Part shown: positions 40,881 to 50,883 of the stretch, piece by piece
Position numbering within the stretch: position 1 is the first letter of the stretch
Layout of the letters: each line of letters opens with the position of its first letter
Origin: Arenicola marina
Taxonomy: Eukaryota > Annelida > Polychaeta > Arenicolidae
Direction: 5' to 3'
Assembly: GCA_964019135.1 (NCBI GenBank)
Contig: OZ025248.1
Span: forward strand, 47,237,670 to 47,301,669
Length of the DNA stretch: 64,000 bases
Notes under the pieces: generated by a model
Database searches by the model: none
What the model was told of the DNA's origin: nothing
The model's input: only the letters and a program-made list of their open reading frames with translations
Program-made: the position numbers and the translations under genes

Positions 40881-42892
40881 GTATGGCACATGGTGTAATC
40901 GATCATCCCTTTCTCGGGCAACATGCCCGTTGTCGGCGGTTAACATCTCGTCCTCGGCGGAATTGTCCACATTTTTTCACTATTTCATCAATAATGCAAA
41001 TAGGTTTGGTTTTTTTTATACACTATGTGGGTTAACAGTCAAGTAAAAGTTGCATCTAAGTGAATTTAATAGAATTTTTAGTGTGCATTGTAAAATCGCA
41101 CATGACAACTTCTCGGACATTGACATATTATATTCCGATTGTAGCTAACGGTAGAGCTCGCATTACGCTGGATAATTCGCCCTTCTGAACGACTTGTCCT
41201 CCGCTGACGTTTTTAATGTCCACAATGCTTTAATTATAAAATATCCTTTGCATATCTCAATAACATAATTTTGTCTTAAAGTTAATGCACTGGAACAGTG
41301 CCCCCGCCCTCCACGCCCCCCCCCCCCCCCCACCTCCACCATGCCCGATTTGCCCGCCCCATAGCCATCTACCTCATTAATGTGAACAATATCAGACTAA
41401 TGAAATAATTAATAAATTAATTATGTGGTTGCCATTCGCAGTCAGCATCACCGAAACGGCGTTGTCATTTGCAGACATCGGCCGAGAAATGCATATGCAT
41501 GTTTCCATTCCTAAATGCAGTTTTTCTGCCTACACCAGACACTATTCTTGTATTTTCTGCCGAGAACGCGCGTTCCACGTCGGCGAAATGGATGTTCACA
41601 ACGATTTTCCCCCAAGGAAAGGATAATCGATTACTCCATGTGATTATTATCCCACCTTACAGTAAAATAACGCCGTGAGAGAACAATGACGTCATTGATT
41701 TTACTGCGTGATTGGGTAGCCTAGGAGCTGTATGAAGTTGATGTACCCCTATGCATTGTCAGTTTGGGATGGATTTGGGGATATTCGGGGAATCTGAAAG
41801 TAACCTGCTAACTCCACACTCACTGCAGGCACAACAGACCCAAAGCGGTCCTGGTATGTCAGGTTTGAACAAATACCCATACACGCCGTAGGAATTGGGC
41901 TGGCCTATGTAGGGCCTACTTTGTCGGCTGTCTGCATTCATGGTGTCTCATGGTGTTTAAATCTTTGTGTCTGATGTTTATTGGATTTGGGTGATAGATG
42001 TGATATCAATGGTATCGGTGCGTCGCGGTTACTTCATCACACAATTAGATTAACCATGCAATTATATTTTCGTGCAGATAAAGGTTTTAATCGTTATTTC
42101 AAGACTATCACATAACTCATCAACCTCTGCACGATCGACATTCTGATCGACGCTGACCTATTAACGGACTCCCACAGGGCGACATGCTTGGATGTTTGAT
42201 TTGTGAGATAGGGGACAGGATTTGTTTTGTTTTTTTGTTTTTTTGCAATACCTTCTTTGGGAAAGATGGACTGACAGGTGAACAGAAAAGGTAAATTTTC
42301 GCGACAAACACCGTATATGGATACAAAGCAGTGGTAAAGAAACCAGCCAACAACATGAATAATGGTCACTGGCGAAGCATATAAGCAAGTCTCGCGAAAG
42401 TAATGCTAATTTTCGCTCATGCCGTAAGCCGTGGGTCTCGATGCATGTCATCGTGTATTTGAGTAACTCTCACGGCAGGCAGGAGGTATCAACAAGAGCC
42501 GAACCCGGTCCGCCGGGACCGCTCTGGGACGTCATGTCTCTTTGCGGTAGCTCCAAAAGTTAACACCCTCCCCCTGCCCCCTCTCCACTGTCCCAAACGT
42601 AGAGCTTTCGGGCTGGTGTCGCGAAGGTGGGGCTTCCGGCAGCTCCGTCTAATCCCTCAAACCCCACTACCGCCGGAACTTCAGGAGGATGCGTGGCGAA
42701 TTCGCTGTATTGAGTTAATGTATTGATTAAGTATTGAGTTATGAGTTAATTAAAACTCCCTGAGAAAGCCCTATAACTGCCATGGCCCTGAAGGGGTGGA
42801 GGGAGGTCAGCCATGTTTCATGTCGATTTAAGAAGTCCATTTCGCGAGTCTGCTCAACTCCATACAGATCCGACCGATCTTTACTGGCAGCG
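40881..42892. other. Unique sequence between the two 34-bp array blocks
   Basis: About 2 kb with no recognised gene. It has a C run near 41319-41331. Short open frames at 41423-41626 (plus) and 42094-42451 (minus) match nothing I know. Confidence 0.5.
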
Positions 42893-43062
42893 CGACGATA
42901 TGTTTGATGTCAATGTGAACACATGACGACGATATGTTTGATGTCAATGTGTCAACATGACGACGATATGTTTGATGTCAATGTGTACACATGACGAAGA
43001 TATGTTTGATGTCAATGTGTACACATGACAACGATATGTTTGATGTCAATGTGTACACATGA

Positions 43063-43319
43063 ATGGTTGTATATTCAGGCGGCTTTAACCACTTTTGGTC
43101 ATATCGCGTCTATGGGAGAAGGAAGGGAGAGTGGAGCCATGTCCCCGGGGTAACCCCCTACTCTTTGCGAAGAGGCTCATGGGATCTTTATCCTGCGACC
43201 ACACAGACATGGCCACAGCGGGGCTCAAACCATCGATCCACGTGCCGTTAGGCTCTCAGGTGACCAGAGCACTCAATGCGAGCGCTTTGGCCCAATGAGC
43301 TACCAGGCCGGCCCCTGGG
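43063..43319 (-). mobile_element. tRNA-derived SINE (family S2) inside the 34-bp array
   Basis: On the minus strand it opens CCGGCCTGGTAGCTCATTGG (A box region), then ATGGTTTGAGCCCCGCTG (B box region), then a body. It is flanked on both sides by TACACATGA (43054-43062 and 43320-43328), a 9-bp target-site duplication made from the array unit. Confidence 0.88.
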
Positions 43320-45158
43320 TACACATGACGACGATATGTTTGATGTCAATGTGAACACATGAAGACGATATGTTTGATATCAATGTGAACACATGACGAC
43401 GATATGTTTTATGTCGATGTGAACACATGACGATGATATGTTTGATGCAAACGTGTACTCATGACGAAGATATGTTTGAGATCAATGTGATCACATGACG
43501 ACAATATGTTTGACGTCAATGTGTACACATGACGATATGTTTGATGTCAATGTGTACACATGACGATGATATGTTTGATGTCAATGTGAAAACATAACGA
43601 CGATATGTTTGGTATCAATGTGAAAACATAACGACGATATGTTTGATGTCAACGTGAACACATGACGACGATATATTTGATGTCAATGTGTACACATGAC
43701 GACGATATGTTTGAGTGTCAATGTGTACACATGACGATGATATGTTTGATATCAATGTGTACACATGACGACGATATGTTTGATGTCAACGTGAACACAT
43801 GACGACGATATATTTGGTATGAATGTGAACACGTGACGATGATTTGTTTGCTGTCAATGTGTACACACGTGACGACGATATATTTGATGTCAATGTTTAC
43901 GCATGACGGTGATATTTTTTTATATCGACGTGCACACATGGCGACGATATGTTTGATGTCAATGTGTACACATGAGGACGATACGTACATTGTCAACGTG
44001 AACACATGGCGACGATATACGTTTAATGTCAATGTGTACACATGACGATGATATGTTTGATATCAATGTGTACACATGACGGCGATATGTTTTGATATCA
44101 ATGTGTACATATGACGACGATATGTTTAATGTCAATGTGTACACATGACGACGATATGTTTGATATCAATGTGCACACATGACGGCGATATGTTTCATGT
44201 CAACGTGTACACATGACGAAGATATGTTTAATGTCAATGTGTACGCACGACGACGATATGTTTGATTTCAATGTGTACACATAAGGAATGATACGTTTGT
44301 TGTCAAAGTAAACACATGACGACGATACACGTTTGATGTCATTGTGTACACGTGACGATGATATGTTTTATATCAATGTGTGCACAAGACGGCGATATGT
44401 TTGATATCAATGTGGACACTTGTCGATGAAATGTTTGATGTCAATGTGTACACAGGACGACGATATGTTTGATGTCAATGTGTACACATGACGACGATAT
44501 GTTTGATGTCAATGTGTACACCTGACGGAGATTGTATGTTGTCAACGTGTACACCTGACAGAGATTGTATGTTGTCAACGTGAACACATGACGACGATAT
44601 ACGTTTGATATCAATGTGTACACATGACGACGATATGTTTGAGTGTCAATGTGTACACATGACGATGATATGTTTGATATCAATGTGTACACATGACGAC
44701 GATATGTTTGATGTCAACGTGAACACATGACGACGATATATTTGTTATGAATGTGAACACATGACGATGATTTGTTTGCTGTCAATGTGTACACACGTGA
44801 CGACGATATATTTGATGTCAATGTTTACGCATGACGGTGATATTTTTTTATATCAACGTGCACACATGGCGACGATATGTTTGATGTCAATGTGTACACA
44901 TGACGATGATATGTTTGATATCAATGTGTACACATGACGGCGATATGTTTTGATATCAATGTGTACATATGACGACGATATGTTTAATGTCAATGTGTAC
45001 ACATGACGACGATATGTTTGATGTCAATGTGTACACATGACGACGATACGTATATTGTCAACGTGAACACATGACGACGATATACGTTTAATGTCAATGT
45101 GTACACATGACGGCGATATGTTTTGATAACAATGTGGCATATGACGACGATATATATA

Positions 45159-45212
45159 CGGCCCCTGGGTACACATGACGACGATATGTTTGATGTCAAT
45201 GTGAACACATGA
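45159..45212. repeat. Second copy of the SINE/array junction
   Basis: CGGCCCCTGGG, the outermost bases of the SINE at 43309-43319, reappears here joined to the same following array units, for about 54 identical bases, without the rest of the SINE. Confidence 0.85.
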
Positions 45213-45262
45213 CGACGATATGTTTGATGTCAATGTGAACACATAATGACGATATGTTTGAT

Positions 45263-45600
45263 AGATAGTAGATAGCCAACACCAAGCGAGCGAGAACGTG
45301 CTTTATAAGCTCTGACATCTATCCACGATTTGAATCATATTAAGCGAAGCTTCATCGTTGAAAATTACCACATTATCTAGCAAAACACCCCGAGACAATG
45401 TCGGAATTTTGGAACAAAGTGCAAAGGAAAAGGAAGAACAGGAAAAGTGGAAATTCATCCAGCGATTAAGGAGAGACACCTTCAGCAAAGAAGACCCATT
45501 TACCCAGCGACAGCGCTTATTCGCTTGGTACGCTTGGTCGTACAGCCGAAAACATGTTTGGGACCCAGGCTAGAAATGGTTCAAATAGTGGCGGGATTCG
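45263..45600. other. Flank of the 34-bp array, no gene assigned
   Basis: A plus-strand frame at 45358-45573 (KEKEEQEKWKFIQRLRRDTF, then FAWYAWSYSRKHVWDPG) has a protein-like look but no recognised family and no good splice context. A second frame starts with ATGTCGGAATTTTGG at about 45397. Confidence 0.35.
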
Positions 45601-45880
45601 CCAGGTGGCGCTGCATACGCATTGCGGTTGGTAGGGAAAAATCGCATGCTCCAACATTTGTTCACAAAAATATGACTCCAACAATCTAGTGTTGACACAC
45701 TGTCTTGATGTCAGAAGATAGAACAAGGTATATGGAATACGTAAGCACTATTATTGTACGCGCCCACATTATAATAAAAGCTACAGTCGATTCCCTACTA
45801 ACGTCGAAGGATTTTAACATTGTTACCGTTGTGCCCCTAGAGAAGCGGGCTTGCCTGGGGGCAATTGCGCCAACCTGGAT
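45600..45880 (+). repeat. Dispersed repeat R3, copy 4 (right flank of the 34-bp array)
   Basis: CATGCTCCAACATTTGTTCA, then an open stretch (MMSEDRTRYMEYVSTIIV, AHIIIKATVDSLLTSKDFNI) and AGAAGCGGGCTTGCCTGGGG. It is the inverted counterpart of 38985-39260, so the array lies in a very large inverted-repeat loop. Confidence 0.8.
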
Positions 45881-46525
45881 GATAGCCTTTGAACAAGGAC
45901 GGAAAACAAAATTAACCATGCACAGATGCACTGATTGTCGATCTGATAAAGTCGTTCGATACTAAATTTATTTACGAGAAGTCTTATTAATATAGTATAG
46001 GGCTTAGCGTATATTAAGGTTGTGCCACCGTAACTGTTTGATACGACTGTCACGTCCACGGGCGAGTGCCCGGCCAAAACCTTCAATCAAAACGGCTGCC
46101 TGGTTGATTGGTTCCCCACACCACGTCATATTTCCCCATCTATGCGCAGACGCGAGATTTTCGTTTATCTTGAAACGATAAAATTATAGAAATTGTTCAC
46201 AGGCTTGTTCTGTAGCTCCGAATCCAGAAAATGCGTTGGATGTGAACATACATTTATAGTCGACTCGTCACACGAATTATACGCAGCAATTGATATTAAG
46301 CGTAGTGACAAGTCAGAGTAAGTCTTGTATTATAGTTATCAATTGCATCACGATGAATACATTTCTTTATTCCCCGGTAACGATGAATTAAAAGCAGACC
46401 TTTCCCGCATACAAGGAAAGGGCGGATACATTATATAAATTAGCGATTTCCCGATGCACCCGTAAATCATAACAATTCCCAGTTCACGATGAATGAAAAT
46501 CCTTGATCACGACGGTCGGCAAATA

Positions 46526-46568
<43 letters not shown>

Positions 46569-46925
46569 CTATATTATAGTGGGATGAAATATAGTATACA
46601 TGGTATTTTATTCACGGAGTTTCTTTAATTTTTCAGAAGTGTCTACGGTAGTCAGAACCAAAACAGTTGTGCCTTTATATACTGTCGAAAATAAAAAACA
46701 AAACCTTCGGAGTTTCTGAGAACCAGACATTTTGGTTTGAACAGTTGTATTGCTTCCTTTTTATTTTATTCACGGAGTTTCTTTAATTTTTTCAGAATTG
46801 TCTAGGGTAGTCAGAACCAAAACAGTTGTGCTTTAACTGTCGAGAATAAAAAAAAAACTTCGGAGTTTCCGAGAACCCGACATTTTCGTTTAAAGCTGCA
46901 TGTGGAGCTGACCGTCTGTACCAAA
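45881..46925. other. No gene recognised; local duplication and TA run
   Basis: A TA microsatellite lies at about 46530-46570. The block TTTATTTTATTCACGGAGTT with about 90 following bases occurs at 46605-46735 and again at 46760-46885 as a direct duplication. Confidence 0.55.
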
Positions 46926-47558
46926 GGCCTCGTTCGCAAGCGACCGCTAGTCGACTAATGGTTGACGATTTGGCTGCCGAACGGTGATTAGTCCAACCAT
47001 CTAGTCGACTAGAACGAACCATGCCGCCACCCACGGTTCCTCTGGTCGATTGTCGTCCAAGATGGCGGAGGGAAATGAGCAGTATATAAGCGGTGTTCGC
47101 GTCATCTTTGTGGCGTATACTTGATCTGTAACTTCGTTTATATACATTTAAACGAATTAATATATATCATGGTTCATACGTAATTGCTTATTTTGCCAAT
47201 TTGTCATGTTTTCGTGCTAAATGTTCACATGATCGAACTGTTTAGATTTTTTTTTGGGGGGGGGGGGGGGGGTCCCTTGCATTTCTGCGGTCACCAAGCC
47301 GATACAGTGAGGCTCTAGCTGAAGAACACAGGGTAAAATATCTTTGTAATACAATTCAGTGACGATCCAGGATTTTTCACAATAGGGTCAGGTAACACGG
47401 CGGTTAAAGGTGCTTGTTATTGTTGTTATTTCCGCCATGAGACAGATTGTCAACCCTTTTCGACTATCCCGCGTTCGGCTTTAGGCTGTAATGCGCAGGC
47501 GCAATGGCGAAATCTAGATCAAGAAATAGTCGACTAGCTGTCGTTTGCGAACGAGGCC
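46926..47558. mobile_element. TIR element (MITE-like), 633 bp
   Basis: GGCCTCGTTCGCAAGCGACC at the left end and its inverted counterpart GTCGTTTGCGAACGAGGCC at the right, extended on both sides by CTAGTCGACTA, form terminal repeats of about 32 bp with two mismatches. It contains a 17-G run (47256-47272) and CAAGATGGCGGAGGG, but no transposase. Confidence 0.88.
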
Positions 47559-48928
47559 AAAATAAACATAAACAGGAAATGTTACCTTTCACCACAAGCA
47601 GTGTCAACGGCCACCGCCAAAGAAAAAGTGGCGCTCCGGATGCTTCTATTGTCTCATATAATTTAGCGCTTGGGCCCCCTGTCGGTTGCACCGGTGTACA
47701 CACGTTTATGACGTTTCAAATCAGCACAAGTTTTCATGTTTGTGGCGGACAATTCATTAATTTGAAATGTTTTGCTCATTGGCAGATAATTGGTGAGCGA
47801 TATGGTAGGTGTTTATTGTCTGTTATGAACCTTAAGGCCTTAGGTTTGTGTTCTTATACGCAAATTTGGCATTCAAAAACAGCAAAACAACTCCACATGC
47901 ATCTTTAAACGGTTGTATTTCTTCCTCAAGGCTACGGATTATCACTATGCTCCAGGCCGGAGCACAAGCTAGTATGGTATAAGTATAAAAGCCATATGTT
48001 CTGTAATTTTTATATTACCAATAACTTCTCCGTGTCAAATAAGTATATTCTGTCTTGAATTTAAATCCTGAAAGCCTCTCTCCTATCCGGAGAGAAGCTA
48101 ACTTTTGCCACCGGAGCAGAAATTGGTGGCCGGCTTAATTTATATCGCTGTGTGATGTGACCGCGGCTCGATGATCACTAGGACGTCCGCGCGATAAACT
48201 ATAGTCTGCGCAGTTTTATGTTAAAATGGTTGTTTTACAGACTCAGCGAGATATAAAACATATGTGCTTCATACAATTTAGATACTTTTAGTCTTGATTC
48301 TAAAATGTAAAAAATCTAAGAAGGCGCATGTAAATAGGCAACTTTAAGTGTTCCGAATTAAATTGTGCTGGTATGATCTGCCCGCCACGGTTTTATTTGC
48401 AAATAAAAAAAAATCTGCACGTCGAAGGTGGAAGGGGCAGGGCCAGCGTCGGTGGCGCAGAACAATGGGGACGGAGGTAGTGGGTGGGTGGGGGGTCAAT
48501 CCCGAGGCCGGATATGAAGGGATGAAGGCGCGGGGGGGAGGGGGGGGGGGGGCGGTATATGGCGGATTGTTTCAAGTGAATAATGGGAGGAGGGGATGTG
48601 CTGGGTTAGGTGGTACTTAGAGAGAGTGGCGCAAACAGTGGCAACCAAACCATGTATAGAGGTTAAATTGGTATGGAGGCTGCATCGGCACATGCGAGTT
48701 ATTAATTGGCGAACATGTGCGAAATGAAAAAGAAAAATGGTAGCTCCACACGTCAACCTATGTTCTGCATGCTTTTTAAATACAGTTGGATGCTTTCTCT
48801 ATAATTCCCTATAGCTCAAATAATCAGACATGGGTACCGATTTTTCTCTAAGATATGGGACTGCATGAAATATGGGTTTTTCGATTACTTACCACGGGGA
48901 TGGTTTCAATATGGTGTGTGACCTAAAC
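47559..48928. other. No gene recognised
   Basis: Contains a G-rich patch at 48530-48552. Open frames here match no family. Confidence 0.45.
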
Positions 48929-49058
48929 CACAGAAGCCTCAAATCGTGGGTGGGTGGGCGGGAGTGGGGGGGGGGGCGGCTACACCCATATATCATAATA
49001 AGACTATTATGACATCTGGGTGAAGCCGCCCAACCCACCCAAGATTGAGGCTCCTGTG
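48929..49058. mobile_element. Foldback element, 130 bp
   Basis: CACAGAAGCCTCAAATC and GTGGGTGGGT pair with ACCCACCCAAGATTGAGGCT and CCTGTG; GCGGCTACACCCATATATCA pairs with TGACATCTGGGTGAAGCCGC around a short AT loop. Confidence 0.85.
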
Positions 49059-49432
49059 CTTAAACCGGGCGGCCTTTTTGTTTAGAAACGGATTGCGTTA
49101 TGATATCAATCTCTTGCTGAAGCGAACCGTACGATGGCGCCCTCTTACGAGTCGCAACCCGCGATTAGTGGCGTGCGACGTTAACATCAGCTGTCTGCAG
49201 GCGCGATATGTTTTCGGCTTTGTCGTCACGCAACGTCCAAAGTATGATTTGTAATCACTAAAACGTTCGGTTCCTTCATATAGACAGCCCCAAATGAGGA
49301 TATATTGGCTATGAGGGCTCAATGATGTCAATTGCGCTGTACAAAGTGGCAAAGGCAAAGCGCTGAAACTTCTTTCTGTCAACATATATTATATACTGGT
49401 CCGCCTACATCAGGTGTAGGGCCGCTAGGCCT
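49059..49432. other. No gene recognised
   Basis: Nothing recognised in this stretch. Confidence 0.4.
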
Positions 49433-49678
49433 AGGGTCTAGCACCTGGGAAGTGGGGGTGCAGTGTCCAGTGTCAATTTTTTTTAAACTCTAACTGTTGA
49501 ATGTCGATTATTCACAAAATTCAATGTCAGTGTCACTTTTTCTGAAATGCCACTATCTGTGTCAATGTTGATTTTTCAGATCCTCAGTGTCAATTAAAGT
49601 TATGGGATCCATGTTAAATGTTGATTTTTAAAAATATCCCTGTGTTATATGTTGCCATTTACCCCTTCCCGACCCCTG
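49433..49678 (+). mobile_element. Dispersed TIR repeat, family R1, copy 2
   Basis: From AGGGTCTA to CCCTTCCCGACCCCT. It holds CAGTGTCCAGTGTCAATTTT, TGCCACTATCTGTGTCAATG, TTTTTCAGATCCTCAGTGTC and repeated TGTTGATTTTT words, matching copies 1 and 3. Confidence 0.8.
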
Positions 49679-49784
49679 CATATAAAACTTATAAAAAATA
49701 TGAAACCTTGACCGTACATGAAGTACTTCAGTCACACACTATCGATTCTATGTATAGGAGCGGACAGAGTTTAATTTGTTGAAA

Positions 49785-50136
49785 TAGACTACACAGTACA
49801 GGCCACATGCACCGTAAATCGACTGACACAGCTAGAGAGGGTTAGTAGTCAGTGCCAACTCTCCCCTTCCCCTGACCCCCGTACTTCTCTCTGTGTCAGT
49901 TGATTTACTGCACAGCATACTAAATCAGTGGAGGGGGGGTGGTGGTGTAGGGAGCCCTATAGAGTAAACAAAATACACATGTGGGGCCTCCCCCCCCCCC
50001 CACCTGCTGCCCCCCTCCCCTTTCACTGATCTACTGCGCCTGTGGCCTGTACTTTGTACAGTCTAGTTCAACAAATTAAATGCATTCCGCAACTACACTA
50101 AATCTCACAACATTAACATCTGATTTTCAGGCTAGC
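49785..50136. mobile_element. Two diverged palindromic elements, family P1
   Basis: GGCCACATGCACCGTAAATC with GTTGATTTACTGCACAGC, and CAGCATACTAAATCAGTGGA with CACTGATCTACTGCGCCTGT, are two diverged copies of the hairpin found intact at 50137-50247. Confidence 0.65.
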
Positions 50137-50247
50137 CCACAGGCACAGTAAATCAGTGGAGGGAAGGTGGGAAAGGACCCCCACAGTGTTTTGTATATGA
50201 TGTGGGGGCCCCATACCCACCCCTCCACTGATTTACTGTGCCTGTGG
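50137..50247. mobile_element. Near-perfect hairpin element, family P1
   Basis: CCACAGGCACAGTAAATCAG (continuing TGGAGGG) is an exact reverse complement of the right end CTGATTTACTGTGCCTGTGG. The 111-bp element closes on itself and has no coding content. Confidence 0.88.
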
Positions 50248-50715
50248 TCATGCCTTAGAATTCCTATACAGGCAACATTATTGGTTGCATGAACAATTGT
50301 TGTGTGGAGCAACATATATTATTACGAGTTGGTGGGCATGCTAACTAGTACAATAGCATTAAATCTGAAGGCCGCTAAAATGCTGTATTCTGACCCAAAC
50401 CGCCCTGCTGCCCATGCAATCAACAATCGTTGCCGTAGCGATGCTGCGTAGAACAATGAAACATGACATCATGCACAAACGAATTGTAGTTATAGCTTTA
50501 AATGGCCCGCTTCCATGACTAGTTGCATGTGCCATGTTTCTTAACAACGATCTATGGTATCAACAATGCCACTGGCAAACTATATGTGGAAAGGCTTGCG
50601 ATTTGCGGACAGTCAGTCCCAAAATGTTTTAATTTGGTCGTTGCATGCGGAAATTAAACCAAAGAAGCAGAGACAAGTCAGCGCCTTTAATTTAAATTCA
50701 ACTCGTAATAATAGT
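50248..50715. other. No gene recognised
   Basis: Nothing recognised. Confidence 0.4.
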
Positions 50716-50883
50716 AATAGCGCGAGTTTTGCTTGGCATTAGGCATTTTATTGGCCCTTCATCAAGCTCTAGCAGTCCTTCATTTTCATTATCCCATAAT
50801 AAAAATTGGCGGGCTGCTACAGCTTGATGTCGGGCCAATAAAATTGCCTAACGCCCCGCAAACTTGCGCTATTGTTATATTGT
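50716..50883. mobile_element. Foldback element, 168 bp
   Basis: AATAGCGCGAGTTTTGC, ATTAGGCATTTTATTGGCCC and TCATCAAGCTCTAGCAG pair in order with CTGCTACAGCTTGATG, GGGCCAATAAAATTGCCTAA and GCAAACTTGCGCTATT. Confidence 0.88.

Larger units (their letters stand above)
42893..45262. repeat. 34-bp minisatellite, block 2
   Basis: About 60 further copies of the same 34-bp unit, with a SINE inserted at 43063-43319. Blocks of several units recur inside it: for example 43800-44010 resembles 44720-44900, with the same private variants (ATATATTTGGTATGAATG, GATATTTTTTTATATC). Confidence 0.97.

Noticed and set aside
43220-43319. A functional tRNA gene inside the 34-bp array
   Set aside because: Target-site duplications and an attached body show it is a SINE insertion.
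39430-45262. CRISPR-like look of the 34-bp array
   Set aside because: Units are directly adjacent with no unique spacers, and the genome is clearly eukaryotic.
45358-45573. Plus-strand frame with KEKEEQEKWKFIQRLRRDTF as a host exon
   Set aside because: No family recognised, no convincing acceptor or donor, and it borders repeat R3; left as unassigned.
47056-47125. Gene start at CAAGATGGCGGAGGG (peptide MAEGNEQYISGVRV)
   Set aside because: Lies inside the 46926-47558 TIR element, and the frame closes after about 20 codons.
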